This document shows positions 12,846 through 25,500 of a stretch of DNA of 64,000 bases, one piece after another. Below the pieces are notes generated by a model. That model was not told the origin of the DNA. It searched no databases and saw nothing but the letters and a program-made list of their open reading frames with translations. Source of the stretch: Sarcophilus harrisii. Lineage: Eukaryota; Chordata; Mammalia; Dasyuromorphia; Dasyuridae. Position numbers and translations under genes: made by a program. The stretch is from assembly GCF_902635505.1 (NCBI RefSeq), contig NC_045426.1, positions 673,849,087 to 673,913,086 on the forward strand, given 5' to 3'. Within the stretch, counting starts at the first letter, position 1. Each line of letters begins with the position of its first letter.

Positions 12846-12989
12846 TGTATTTATTTTAAAAACACATTTTTAATTCTTGAGATTCTTGAGAGCTTTACTT
12901 TTGACTTATATTTGTATTGCCCGTTCTAAGCACAGGTTTGGCACCTGATGATTGCTTAATAATAAAAGTTTGTGGACTTGACTTCAGTC

Positions 12990-13175
12990 CTGTACATTTT
13001 ATTTATTTATTTATTTTTTATTTTGAAAAAAATTTCTTTACAACATTATCCCTTGCACTCACTTCTGTTCCGACTTTTTCCTCCCTCCCTCCACCCCCTC
13101 CCCCAGCAGTCCTATACATGTTAAATATGTCCCTGTACATTTTCTTAAAATACAATGTTATTCTTTTGAACAAAA
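12990..13175 (-). repeat. Antisense L1 3' UTR fragment
   Basis: The plus strand shows the reverse complement of the L1 3' UTR, with the pyrimidine-rich CCACCCCCTCCCCCAGCAGT followed by ACATGTTAAATATGT. Begins at a TTTA simple repeat. Confidence 0.5.
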
Positions 13176-13649
13176 TGGACTCTTTCATACCCATATAATG
13201 CCACGAGTCCCATCTTACCAAGTCTGCTTCATAGACTAAAAAGATCATGGCAAGTAAATCCTTGTCCTGAAACATAACATTCTCTATGGAACCCTGCCAC
13301 CAAGTGGCCATTCAATCCTAGTTCCTTTCTTGAAGATGGATGAGGAAGAAATTCTATTTCATCTCTGTTTTCCCATACATCAAGTCAAATTCTGTCTCTC
13401 TTTCTCTTTCCCCAACTGGTCCTAATTCAGCATGGCCCCCAAGCACAGATGTTTAATCTTTCCTCAACAATCAAATATTTGCGAATGTAATTCTATTCCC
13501 TGGTTGTCTTTTCTCCAGGCAACTAATTTAGCAGTAAGGGGGCACGACATTTTCATCATAGCCTGGACCTTCATCTAGCTACTCAAATTTGGGGAGCAAT
13601 CATGCTTGCTCATCAAAAACCAAACCAAACCAAAAAAAAACCCCAACTT

Positions 13650-14075
13650 TGGCCAATCAACAATAAGCATCTATTAAGCACTTGTGTATCAGAAGCTGGG
13701 CCCGCAGATACAAAAGTGAAGCCCAGTATCTCAAGAAATTTACGTTCTGCTAGGGGATTCCATGTTCACAGATTAGCAAAGAAGGTATGCACAAAATTAA
13801 TACGTAGTGATTTGGGGGAGGGCACTGACAGCTGAAGGAATTGGGAATCGCCTTAAACAGAGTGAACTTGAACCTGCAGTATCTTCCCTCTGTTGAGGGT
13901 TTCCATTTTTTCCTGGATGTATCTCGTTGTTCTCATTTTGTTGTTGTTTACTGTCTCTCGCTTTAGATTGGGGGAGCTCCTTGAGAGCAGGGACTCTGTT
14001 TTTGGCTTTTCTTAGTATCTCCAGTGCTTAGCTGAGTATTTTGTACTTGATGGATTTTTAACAAATGTCTGTTCA
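13650..14075. repeat. Two L2 LINE fragments
   Basis: 13650-13770 has the ATTAAGCACTTGTGTATCAG motif and 13890-14075 has GAGCTCCTTGAGAGCAGGGA with a final TTTAACAAATGTCTG, both typical of L2 3' ends. Confidence 0.55.
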
Positions 14076-14490
14076 AGGGGAACAGCAAGGAAGCCAGCTT
14101 GGCTGGAACCTAAGAGGGTGATGAACATCATTGTGCAATAAGCCCAGGGATAAGCTGGCAGCAGCGTGTGAAGGACTCAAGGAAGAGTTCAGGTTTTGTC
14201 TTAGGAGGCAATGGAGATCCCCTGGAGGGAGCTCTTTAGTTAGGGTAGGGATTGGGGCAGATCCAGGTTTTAGGGTTCTGGGGCAGTTGTGTGAGGTTGG
14301 ATAAGGCAGGAGACAACACAAAGCTAAGTAGACCATTAAGGAAAAAATGGTCTAAGGGAGAAGGGATTGTGAATGGAGAGTAGGGGATGAATATGAGGGG
14401 TGTTTGAAAGGCACAACTGACAAGATTTAGCCACTGATTGGATATGAATGGTCAAAGAGAATAGAGGATATCAAATTTATGGGTCTAAGG

Positions 14491-14701
14491 CAGTAGTCCT
14501 CAAAGTGTGGTCCAAAGAATTGTTGGGGTCCCTGAAACCCTTTCAGAGGGTCTACAAATTCAAAATCATTTTTTATTTCTAATATAGTAAATAGCTATAA
14601 ATATAACCCATGTGAACAAAAACTCTTTGAACAGATCCTCAATAGTTTTTTTTTTTTTTAACAACATGAAGATACTGAGAACAAAGGTTTGAGAACCACT
14701 G
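14491..14701. mobile_element. MER5/Charlie-type hAT element
   Basis: Begins CAGTAGTCCTCAAAGTGTGG and ends TTTGAGAACCACTG, near inverted repeats of the Charlie/MER5 group. The flanks GTCTAAGG and AACTAAGG agree at six of eight positions, fitting the eight-base target duplication of hAT transposons. The internal GGTCCCTGAAACCCTTTCAG is typical. Confidence 0.75.
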
Positions 14702-14809
14702 AACTAAGGGAATGGAAGCTTTAAAGTACCTTCAACGAAAATGGAGGATATCAGAAGGGAAATGGGTTTTGGAGGAAAGATCTCTAGTTTTTGATGCTTA
14801 TGGGACATC

Positions 14810-15740
14810 CAGGAAGATTGCAGGATCCTAGGAAGGCCCTCAGGCGCCATAAAGCTCAACCTCTTTATTTTGTAGATGGGGAACCTGAGATGGAGAGAAA
14901 TGGAATGACACACTAATGGGGATCTAGTAGCAACAAGTGGGATTTAATGTATCCAGAAAGACTAAATGTGGATCACAGTATTTTCACCTTTTTTTGTTGT
15001 GTTTGCTTTTGTTTTATTTTTTTAATCTGACTTTTCTTGTGCAGCATGATAAATAAGGAAACAAAGAATTACATGTTTAACATGTTGGATTAGGATTTTT
15101 CTGATACCCCAGTTGCTCGTGTGCCTCTTTTCCCCCATTAGGGCATTAGCTTGACTAGACTAGAGGGCCCAGTCCTGAAGAACATGCTTTTTACATCGTT
15201 TAATTCTAGATGCAAAATCATGGAATCCAAGAATTGAGATGGGTTTGTGATGATACTAAATTCTCTGTGATCAAGACTCCTCTCAACAACATCCTGACCA
15301 GGGAGTCATCCAACCTCTCCTGGGGGGGAAACTCACTCCCCTTCTGGATGGGTCTATCCTCTACAGGATTCTGGGGAAGTTGAACCCACTGCTCCTCCTT
15401 CTACCATCTTGGATGTGTTCAGTGATATTTCTGGATCCTTGTGAATTCTCAGTCTCTTATCCCTGGTTTTTATATACAGTTGCAAGTGTAAATCATCAAA
15501 ACTAGTCAAAGGGGCTGCGAAATAAATAAGAACAAGATTGTTTTGCTTCAGTTGTTTAAATGGAACAGAAAAAATTAGACTTAAAAGCATTTTGAAAACT
15601 GATAGAGTGACAGCAATTTGTTATTGAAATCAATGAATTTCCATAGAGCATTTAACAATTTTTTGAGTGGGGGAAAACATACACCTCAATAAGAGACAAC
15701 TTGTATTAAATATTATAATGCATCCCCCCCAAATAAATAT
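14810..15740. other. Intergenic sequence left of the GOLGA3 3' end
   Basis: 14810-14935 looks like a MIR/MON-type SINE (TTTTGTAGATGGGGAACCTG). 15215-15345 weakly resembles a CR1/L3 LINE fragment. No gene or RNA seen in the remainder. Confidence 0.4.
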
Positions 15741-15761
15741 GAAACCCTTTACCAAAAATAG

Positions 15762-15767
15762 TTTATT
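15762..15767 (-). terminator. GOLGA3: Distal poly(A) signal AATAAA of GOLGA3
   Basis: On the minus strand it reads GTGCAATAAACTATTTTTGG, followed within 30 bases by G- and T-rich sequence ending in a run of G (complement of 15723-15730). This is the best-formed signal downstream of the stop codon. Cleavage would be expected near 15740-15750. Confidence 0.6.
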
Positions 15768-17731
15768 GCACAAAACTTAGGAATTCCTATGCACACTTAA
15801 ACCTTTTTTAATTAACATGCTGTATAAGATAATCGTTCATTGTACATGGTGTCATTTTCCTCAAATTACTCCACCAAAAAAGAGCCCCAACCTGATGAAC
15901 AAATTTGTATGCATGAATAATTTTTTTTGCATGTATGTGAATCTTATTTTGATTAGCTAATGAATATCTGATTAGATAACTGAAAACCATTCAAAATTCT
16001 AGAGCCTCCCACACTATCTTTGGGCCCCTACTGTGGGGACCATAGTTGAGGTGAGATTATGGTATATAACACAGTGCTTCTGATACCTCCACTCACAAAC
16101 TTGCCTTGGATAAGGAAGGCATGAGACCTTTGGGTCTACACCCATTTTTCTGCCACATGAGTTGTTAAAGTGAGGCTCCAGGGCATCTCTTTTTAAAAAC
16201 CAGATGGTTTCTTTCCATGACATCCATCCAAGACATTTTTTTTTTTTTTAGCACTCACAATGTCCACACATACCCACACCAGCTCTATAGGTCTACCATT
16301 TGAATTGCTAATTCTTATACAGGGAAACTTCACCTGTACAGAAAATGGATACTGTCAGCTGAACAACATGGCAAACTTCATGAAGCACTGCCCAATCATA
16401 CCGCTCAACATGCACCTTGGGGCACCTCTCTTGGGGACCTCTTTACAATTTGGACCTAATCTATACCAATCATAGTAACAGCCACTTTTGCATCCTATGG
16501 CAAGATAAAAATCAGCTGTCACATCCTCCAGAGGGAAGAAAAGTTTCATGAATCTATAAGATCCACAGTATTTCTTGGAGATGTTGCGTACCAAAGAAGG
16601 TATAACGACAACCAGGTTGCACAAAACATCTGGGAATAAACTAGAAGACTCAGTAACGACTCCATGGAGTATGAACTTTCCCTTCGGCACCAGACACCAC
16701 ATTTATTACAGATGTCGACAAGAACGCTGCCAGTGGAGTCTCTGCTTTATAAAGGAATCATCCCTGCTCTTTCCACATGTGGACTCATGAGTCAATTTTG
16801 AAACTACGGTTCTGAAGAAAGAGCGGATGACAGCGACCTTTCTTCCCTAGACCCTGGCTGGGGGAGGTAGGACAGTGAGACAGCGACAGGAAGCAGAGTC
16901 CCTCGCAACAAAGAGACCCCCGCGCAACTCCAAAGTAGGCAACTTGGAGATTATCTCCCGTGTTATGGAGGCACCAATTTTCCTCTGTAAAGTGACTTTT
17001 TGGGGAAACATAATGGCAGGGAACATTGAGAGACCTCAGACGTATTTCCCCAACCTGGGACATCCCAGGTACTGGGGGAGAAAGGGAAAGGGGGACAAGG
17101 GCTGACATCCGGCAGCTGGAAGGGTAGGAAACAGAGGGAATCAAGCACAATCCTGAGCTCCCCCGACCGCCCCCTCCCCACTCCAGCAGCAGGCCCTGAG
17201 CCCAGAGAATCCTGTTCAGAGGGAAAACACTCGACTCTGAATTCTCCTGTAGCCAGAAGGGAGGGGACTGGCTGGGGCTTTGGGACGAGCAGAGAGTCAA
17301 GTAAATTACCCTGTTTCTTAGGGCGGGAGTGGGAGGGAGTGAGAAAGGAATGAATGCGAGAAGTAACCAAGAGCAGAAAAAGGGAAAATGCAGGAAAAAA
17401 AAGTTTGACTTCACCTGACCAACACAAGTAACCAAGCTTCTCTTCCTTTGTGAAAAGTGAACCCTGAGCATGCCTTGCCAGAGGGAGCAACCCCCACACG
17501 GTCTGGGGGAGAGACATGTGTAAAAGGCTGAGTCGTGGGAGACTAGCAAGGGAGCCGCTGGGCTCGCATCTGTTGGGAAGGATGATTTTCCAGGCTAGCA
17601 GCAAGGATCACCTTTGCACAAATGACAATTCTTTAGAAATGGCAACACTTGATGGGAGTATTTTTTTTAACGTCTCTAAGTGTATTTAACATTAATGTTA
17701 TTTTAACCTTATCAACTAACGATAGGATATT

Positions 17732-17737
17732 TTTATT
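17732..17737 (-). terminator. GOLGA3: Possible proximal poly(A) signal AATAAA of GOLGA3
   Basis: An AATAAA on the transcript strand 1.6 kb after the stop codon; another lies at 16702-16707. Either could give shorter 3' UTRs. No strong G/U-rich element is obvious directly after them. Confidence 0.3.
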
Positions 17738-19347
17738 TCCTCTTGCCACATAGTTCAAGAGGCAGTTTTAAGAACACAAACGGCTGAAGAATCCCATACT
17801 GTTTTCTTCATGAGAGTAATTAAGCTTCTGTCATATATAGCGTAAACATGAGCATAGCTGGACTGATCAGTAACACTTCATAACATCATTTTCAGGCCAG
17901 TTACTTCGCATAATGGGCACCTGAGAGCGCCATTTACAGATTATTCCCTCCCTCCCCTAAAGCTTACAAACACAAAAATCTCCCACTACTTACTACAAGA
18001 TTTTTTTCTAGATTTTTCTTTGCGAATAAGACAAAACAAAACGCAAAGCTCATAAACTGCTAGCCTCCAGATGCATCCTTCTGATGGTGTTCAGTTTGAG
18101 TGGAATGACGTGAGGGGGGTGAAGTGTGGCCCATCCCCAGTGCCTGATTTGCAAATCAAGGAATTCTAGGTTTCATGAGCAATCAGGAGAGAGAAGAGGA
18201 TCAGAAGCTGCCCTGATCCTGGTGCCTTACTTTCTTTCACTCATCTGCACTGGAAACACTGCTTCCTGCACAGAAAAAGACTGAAAGGAGCCTTTTTCTA
18301 CAAATTTTGGAACTAACATGCTCATAAAGTCCAGCCTGCAGGAAGGGTGTTTCTCTCAATGGCTGTACTGGCTTTCAGTCTGAGGTCTAAACCTCAGCGC
18401 ACTCATTGCCAGCCTTTGCTCGCCTCTCCTTTCCTCTTATGCACTCCCTCATCCTCAGAGTCCTTCAGGATCTGCTGGTGACCGGGGCTCCCCTGCCCCG
18501 TTAGGAACTGTGGTGCTTCGGCCAAGGTGGGCTGCATCTGTGCCAATGCTCCCACTGAGAATGAAGCTCTGTGCGCTTTGCAAATAGCCAAGAAAGAAAG
18601 TTGATGAAAAAACAAAACAAATCCCAAACCCTTTCATATAGGCATTTTTTGTGTTTGAAAGGTAGTGAAAATAAAATAATTATTTCTCTAAAAGCCTTAC
18701 CTGTACTGGTAAGCTTCCCTAAATACTCTATGTACAAGATTTTCTAATAGCAGACAAACATGGCAATGAGAGAGACAGAACAAAAAAGACATTCCAAGTA
18801 ATTTTTAAATTATAAAAGGGATTTTGTAATAATTATATGACTTTTGCTATTTATAGACATCCAACTATAGGATGAACGTATTTGAAAAATAAAGTAAAAG
18901 GTGCAAAATAAGTGTTTTCTTCTCTGCAGGGAAATAAAGCTTCCCACAGAGCTGAGAAGGAAAAGGAGGCAGGGGGCGAGCATCCTCTAGGCCAGATGTC
19001 TCCACTGATGACAACAATTCTGACATTTCTTTTTCAAGAGGGTTACCCAAGAGGATCTCTCAGAATTCTGCCCTGACCTTGCATTCCTCAAGATGGACCT
19101 AGACTCCTGTAAAGAAATATCAGAGGCAAGACCCCCTCAGAGTCGGAGTTACTTTGGTAGGAGTGGGGTTGTAATCAGGACTGACCTCTGTACTCTGCCC
19201 TCATGCTCCTGTACCCTCATAGGCAGAAGGAGAACTCAAAACTGCAACTCACAAAAAACATCAAGTAACGGTCAAATAAATAAGGGTAATCCAACAAGAG
19301 TCCTTCCCCCACTCAGAGACAAGAAGGGAGCCAAGGGCAGCCTGGGA

Positions 19348-19555
19348 TCACTGCTCCAGCACTCGCTGGGTGTGGGCGGGGTGGTTCTGTTCCTCTTGGT
19401 CATGGCCCGAGTTTTCGAGGTCCCGAGAGGCAGCAGGAGGGCAAGTCACTGCCAGGTCTATTAAGTGGCCCTCCATCTGAGTCCATGAAGACATCGATTC
19501 ATGTACCGTGATTGTGTGTTCTTCCATTTGGCGCTGAAGACTATCCATTTCTTGC
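19348..19555 (-). CDS. GOLGA3: GOLGA3 exon 24, last coding exon and stop
   Basis: Residues 1446-1514 then TGA at 19348-19350. The acceptor is TTCTCAAAAG. It opens QEMDSLQRQMEEHTITVHES as in human, but the last ~45 residues (SRDLENSGHDQEEQNHPAHT and so on) share little with the human tail, which is Pro/Gly-rich. The tail is hydrophilic and probably disordered. Confidence 0.96.
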
Positions 19556-22500
19556 CTTTTGAGAAAAGGAAATATATCAAAGGAATAAATACTGACTTTG
19601 TCAAAAAGAAGGCAATCTAGGAATATCAGAAAGAGGTATAATAATATTCTAGCAAAATAATTAAAATATTAGGTTCTAAACCTAACAGAAAACTTTCCTT
19701 AGGAACTGGATATGGGTGAAAATAAATCTGGGTTCTCAAACTTCATCCCATATAGTACATAAAGTTTAAGCCAGACCATATAGTTAATCACTTAAAAAAA
19801 ACTTCCAAAGTTAGATAAAAATGAAATAATACGTTAATATTTTTCATCTGCTGAACACAGGAAAATATATGAGTATACATAAAACCCCCCAACATCCTTC
19901 TGTCCCACAAATAACCAAGATAAAAAGGAAAACAGCAGAATAAATAGCAGATAAATAGCTATGAATGCAATGACCACCCAATGACCTCAGAGGATTGGCA
20001 ATGAAATAGGCCTCCATCCTCTTGGTAGAGAGGTGACTAATTGCAGATGAAGAATCAAACTCTTTTTAGAGATGATCCCCTCCCATCCCCCTCCCCCCGC
20101 CCCCCCCACTACATTTATCTGTTATGAGAGGACTTTCATTTTCTTGGGGGAAGAATAGAGGGAAGGAGATGAATATATGGGAGGAAGAGGTAATAAGATA
20201 TTGATGCCCATCAATGAGGCAAATCAGAAAAAGGGACACAGCTAAACAAAACTATGTTGGCTACATAAATTTAATATAAAATTTAAAATTAGATATTGTT
20301 TTGTAAACAATCCTCTTTTTGTGTTTTTTTTTTTTGTTAATGTTGACAGAAATAGTCATATTTGTTCATTTTGTCATATTAAATGAGGAAAACAAATTAA
20401 TTTCGTCTTAATAGATTTGACCTAATAGTTTAGGTTATAATAACTTTTGGAATCCTATTATAATTTGTTAACTGTTTCTCACAACTCTTTTCCACCTGTA
20501 TATCTGAAAAGCATGTCATTTAAACCTTTATCCAAGTCACTGGCAAGGCCAGTGACCCAAAAGCTAAGTGCAGACCTACAGTGCTCTGGGGACCATTTTC
20601 CAAGATAATGCTGAATAAAGAATCATCCCCTGAGTCTGGTCCTTCATCTAGTTCTAAATCCACCTGAATGCTTTATCTTCTAGTACAAATCACCACCACC
20701 ACCCCTTTTTTTTTTCCTGAAAGGGCAGTATATGAAACTTGGTCAAATGATTTGCTAATCTCTAGGTAAAAGACAACTCCAACATTTCCTGAACAGCCTA
20801 ATAACCTGGATAAAGAGGGAAATGAAATTAGGTTAGGTGTGACTTCAGGAATGCTAAAGGACTAAGTGCTGGCTCTTGCTGGCTCTACTTCCTTCTGTTT
20901 GATAACCATCCCTTTCATAAAAAGATCTAGAACTACTCAGCAAAAGAAGTCAAACCCGTCATTCTATCATGAGTAGATTTCATTCTCTTCCCTTTTTTAA
21001 AGATCAGGACATTCACCCTACTTTAGCCTTCTCTTGTGACCCATAATATTCCCTAGATCACTGATTCAACCCCTTTACCAATGACGCCTGCCTTGCTTTT
21101 CCCAGTACCTTGCGAGTTCATCTGCACCTGGTGACTAGAAGTCATCACAGGCATTCAGGTGCCCTCCATCTCCTTATTTATCTCTTTTTCTCAATGCAGC
21201 TAAAAACTTTTTAGAAGCTTTAGAACTTTTGGAAATAAAAGCATAGCCTTTTTTTTTTTTTCAACTTCCCTAATAATCAAAGAAATGCAAACCAAAACAA
21301 AATTTATAGGGATCTAGAGAAACAAAAGCAAACAAATGTAATGATGTAGAGTTGTGGTGAAATAGGAGGTGGTGTTCGGTCATATCTGAGTCTTCGTGAC
21401 CCAATTTGGGGTTCTCCTGGCAAAGATACGGGGTGGTTTGCCACTTTACCATGTGGCCTAAAATGATCCTGAAGCAGACAAGAGGCCAGGAGTCCCCCTG
21501 AGAAGGCAGGGCCGGTGTCAGAGAGAGGCTGACCCAGCTGGTGCCACCTCTGGCTGCTGATTTAAGAGGCCAGCTGCTCTTCTCTGCCTTGGCTCTGCTT
21601 GCTTCTGCCATCACTCATTCTACTCCTCTTGCCTTGGAAGCCCTTAGCTGCAATCTCTGCAGAAAAGAACTCAAAACTCCTTGGAGGAGGGTCCTACTCA
21701 ATCTCCCTAATTCTGAATCCCTATGAAACTTCAGTATGTCTGTCTTTGTGTTGTGTGTGTTACATATTGGTCTACATTGTAAGGTTCTCTGCAGTTGTGA
21801 GTATCCTGTTCTAAATCCTGAGTGTGCACACATAGTAAGTACTTAATGAAGAACAGAGGACAATTTCAGCTGTCCCACTAAGGCCAGGGCTGCCCCAGGA
21901 GGGGAGGTCTGGCAGAGTGGGATGCTGACCTGTTATAGAGGATCCTCTTACTTAGATGTGAGTTGGAAGACAGGGACCTTGAACAAACCTGTGCAACTCA
22001 AAAATTCTGTTATTATGTGAGATGCAGCAAAATGTAATGGAGGGACAGGAGGGAAGGAGATTTTTGGGCTGTTGGACCCATTTGTTGGGTATTTGGCATA
22101 AGTGATTTGAAAACATTCCCTAATTTCCCCATTTTCTTTACTAAAGGCTGAATAAAAAGGCCTTACTTCAGTTGCTGGAGGCAGCTGTTGAGATTCTTGA
22201 GCGGCTCTTTGCTCACAGTTGGTGGGGGTCTGAGAAGCTCTTCAAGGAGGGAGGCAGGGACAGGGCAGTCTGGAATTTTTACAGGAGTCACGGGGTTGGA
22301 ATTGGTCTCTCCTTTCAGTTCTTTCCTCTGGAAAACAAAACACTTCATTAGGGCTTATGTTTCAAGGGGAGAGAGGGAGAATGATAATAGACGTGCAAAA
22401 CCAAGCTTTCTGAATCTGCATAATGTCACTAGGTTCAACAAATACAATGCCCATGTTTAGATACCCCTCCCCCTCAAGTAATAGCATTTCAAAGCATTTT

Positions 22501-25500
22501 ACATACATAGGGATTGTGTTTATTTATAAAACCTGTGATCTTAAATATAATGTCCCTTGGTTATGAATCAGAAGATAAGGTCCCGTGAAGGACCTTTGAC
22601 ATCATAAGGAAATGTTATTTATCCAATTGGGTTGTCAGGTTTTACCATTTTAGTGCCCCTACATTTTACTGCTGATATCAGATGGATGAATTATAGCAAT
22701 TTACCTCATAAATTTATGATACAACTGGAAGAAACTGCCCAGAGTGGGTTCCAGAAATGCCATGGCCTTAAGCCAACAATGACTGGGTCTCATGGCCCTC
22801 AACCAAAGTTATTCAGGGGCTGCGCTCACACCCCATCTCCTTAGCATGAGGAGACCTAGAACCTAGAATCAGCTGGCCATGCCCACTGTCACCAGGCTGA
22901 GAGGAATATGCTCCTGGTGTGGTCCTCGTGATATTTCCATCACAATGCCTCTTATACATAGGACATTTTAGCATTCACTTAATACAACTGGCAGCTAGAA
23001 GGGACCCAATTCTGCTGGCCAAGGCCCTGCAGCATACCCTGTGTGGCCAGTCCCCCTGTGGGAAGCTCAGGATGGGGGTCCTACCTTCCTCATCTTGCCG
23101 TGCTTCAGGTCTAGTTTCAGCTGCTGGTTTTGCTGGAGCAGTGTCTTCATGCTGTTCTTCAGTTCTGTCACCTTAGCCTGAAGGGTGAATTTATCTTTCT
23201 GGGTCAATGAAAGATCTTCCCGTGCCATGTCCAGCTCTGTTTTAATATTCTGGAAAGAGAAGTGAGTTTTTTTCAGCCACTGTGGAAAATCAGAAGCTGA
23301 ACTATTCCCAAAGGGCTGAAGCAGTCCCCACTTTCACTGTGTGAGGTCTGTATTCTTAGTCCCAGGCTCAGGCTCCAGGACTGTCAATACCCATTCTGCC
23401 CATAGGAAAGGAGCATCATTGCAAGTCATTGCCAGGGAAAGCTTTCTGAGGGTTTTCAGACTGTTAGATCAGCAGAACTTGTGCACTTCACTGGATGAAT
23501 CTCAACAGCTGCAGGAATAATGAAGGAAGCTATAATTTCATTTGTACACAGAATGTTTCTGTAATAGACTCGCTTTATCAAGGCAGGTAGATGGCTCCTC
23601 TACAATGGCAAACCTTTGCCAGCTGTCCTGAGCGAAGACCTTGAGTGACTCCCTAGATCACCAAGCCAGCAGGGGCCAGGGCTTCTCACAAGGCTTTGTA
23701 GCCCTCTTTTTAACCACTCTGTCAATCTCTCTCTCCAAAATAATGACCCTAACACAATTCCCCAATATTCACTTTAAAAGGAGCAGAAGTTAAGACTATT
23801 TCCATCAAATACAAATTTACTTTTACCTCTGTCTGTTTGAAAAGCCACTGATTTAAGAGAGGAGCAATCTGAGCAATTGCAGGTTCCTTTTCCCTTGCAC
23901 AGGAATAGTGTGGATTAATTACAAAGGATAAGGCCAAACTCTGATAGTGCCCTTTCTGAGACTGCTCAGGATCATTCTTCTTTTCCATCTATTACCCACC
24001 ACAGAAAACATCCTCTTCTCTGCTGAACCTGCCAGATCAGCGAGTAATGCTTGGGACACCTTAGCCAGAGCCCCTTGCACAGGGATGCTTCCGCTACCTG
24101 CAGTGCCAGCTGGATTCCTTCCAACTCCTTCTGACTGTGCTGTTCACTCAAGTCCAACTGCTGCTTCAAGCTCTGGATTTCTCTCTCTTTTTGACTTATC
24201 TCCCATTTGAGATCTTCAACCTAAAAGGAGAAAGAAAATAGGAAGCAAAGCAGAACAACAGACTGATACCCCATTTTGAACACTTAATAGTCTATTAATT
24301 CATTTTATATCTAAGGAGAGACACAGGAATCAATAACCTCCTGCTTTGGCAGTTTGATCACGTAACTCTTTAAGGTTTTTACCTCTTGGTTTTCAACAGG
24401 CTGCTTCTCCAGTTGTGTGTCCAGCTGCTTCTGTAGAAGCTGCAGCTGAGCCCGAGCTTCTGCCAACTCTTGCTGGAACTGGGACACTTCTTGGCAATGT
24501 TTTCCCTCCTGTGCCCTAGGGATGGAAATAACAGCAAGAACAAAATTTCTGTGCTGATCTGCACTTCTAGGCTGTAAGAGTCTCCAAGCCCAGTCTAGAA
24601 ATGGCTGTCCTTGTGCTTGGATTCTCTGTGAATGCTCCACACTTAGTCTGGTGCAGAAGCCGTAAATTGGTGGTCACAGGGCTGCGTCCAGAGCACAGCT
24701 GGCATGAATGACTCCACCGTGAATTTATGAGTGCACAGACCCAAGAACAGGGTAAGCAAACAAGGTGGCTGTGGAGTCTGAGGAGGACCCGTTGTGATGA
24801 GCCTGACTATGGGCCCCTGTGCTGGGCCAATCATCAGGTCTGTTTTACGGGTGACTTATTACATGCTTGCTAGTTAACTTGGGAGAGTGATACCCACACA
24901 TCTGCACCCTGCCACACACTCTGCCCATTCATCAAGCCAGCTAAAAGTGGTTTGGGGGTTCCCCTAAACACTGGCCAAACTGGACAGAAGCTGTTCCTCC
25001 CAATCTGCCTAGGAGCCCTGTCTTAGGAAAGCCTGGTCCAAATAGGACAGTTGGTATTGGTAATGACCAAGACTGGAAAAGAAACTGCCACGTGCCTCTG
25101 GTTTCTGAATCTCTTAATAATTATAATAATGACACCATGAATGGCTGACGCAGATCAAGCGCCATTTCACAGCCCCTGCTGGAGGAGGTGCCATTATGGT
25201 CCCCTCTGAGAGCCGGGAGACCTGAGGGAGACAGAGGTGAGGGCTTTGTCCGGGATCACTCAAATAGGATGTGCTGGAGCCCCAGGTGGACTCGGATCTT
25301 GCTGACTCCCGGCGCAGCTGGCCAGACAATACTCACTGCAGGCTGTCGGCTTCTGCCTGGAGCTTCTGCACGAGCTGCTCCTTGGCCTGGAGCTCCTTCT
25401 TCACCTCACTCAGCTCCAAGGCTGCAGCTCGGAAGTGACGGCGGTTGTGTCCAGCATCCACCTTGGCTGCAGCCACCTGCAGAAAGGGGAGGTAGGCCCA

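Larger units (their letters stand above)
15745..19347 (-). other. GOLGA3: GOLGA3 3' untranslated region
   Basis: About 3.6 kb from the stop codon to the last plausible poly(A) signal. I recognise no interspersed repeat here, in contrast to the repeat-dense sequence to the left of about 15,700, which supports transcript identity; the human 3' UTR is similarly long (about 4 kb, from memory). Open frames of 254 and 213 codons inside it (16785-17549 and 16963-17604, minus strand) have no recognisable family and overlap in different frames, so I do not call them genes. The exact end is inferred. Confidence 0.7.

Noticed and set aside
16355-16702. 115-codon minus-strand frame with several Cys, which at first looked like a small secreted protein
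   Set aside because: No signal peptide or spaced Cys pattern of a known family, and it lies inside the GOLGA3 3' UTR.
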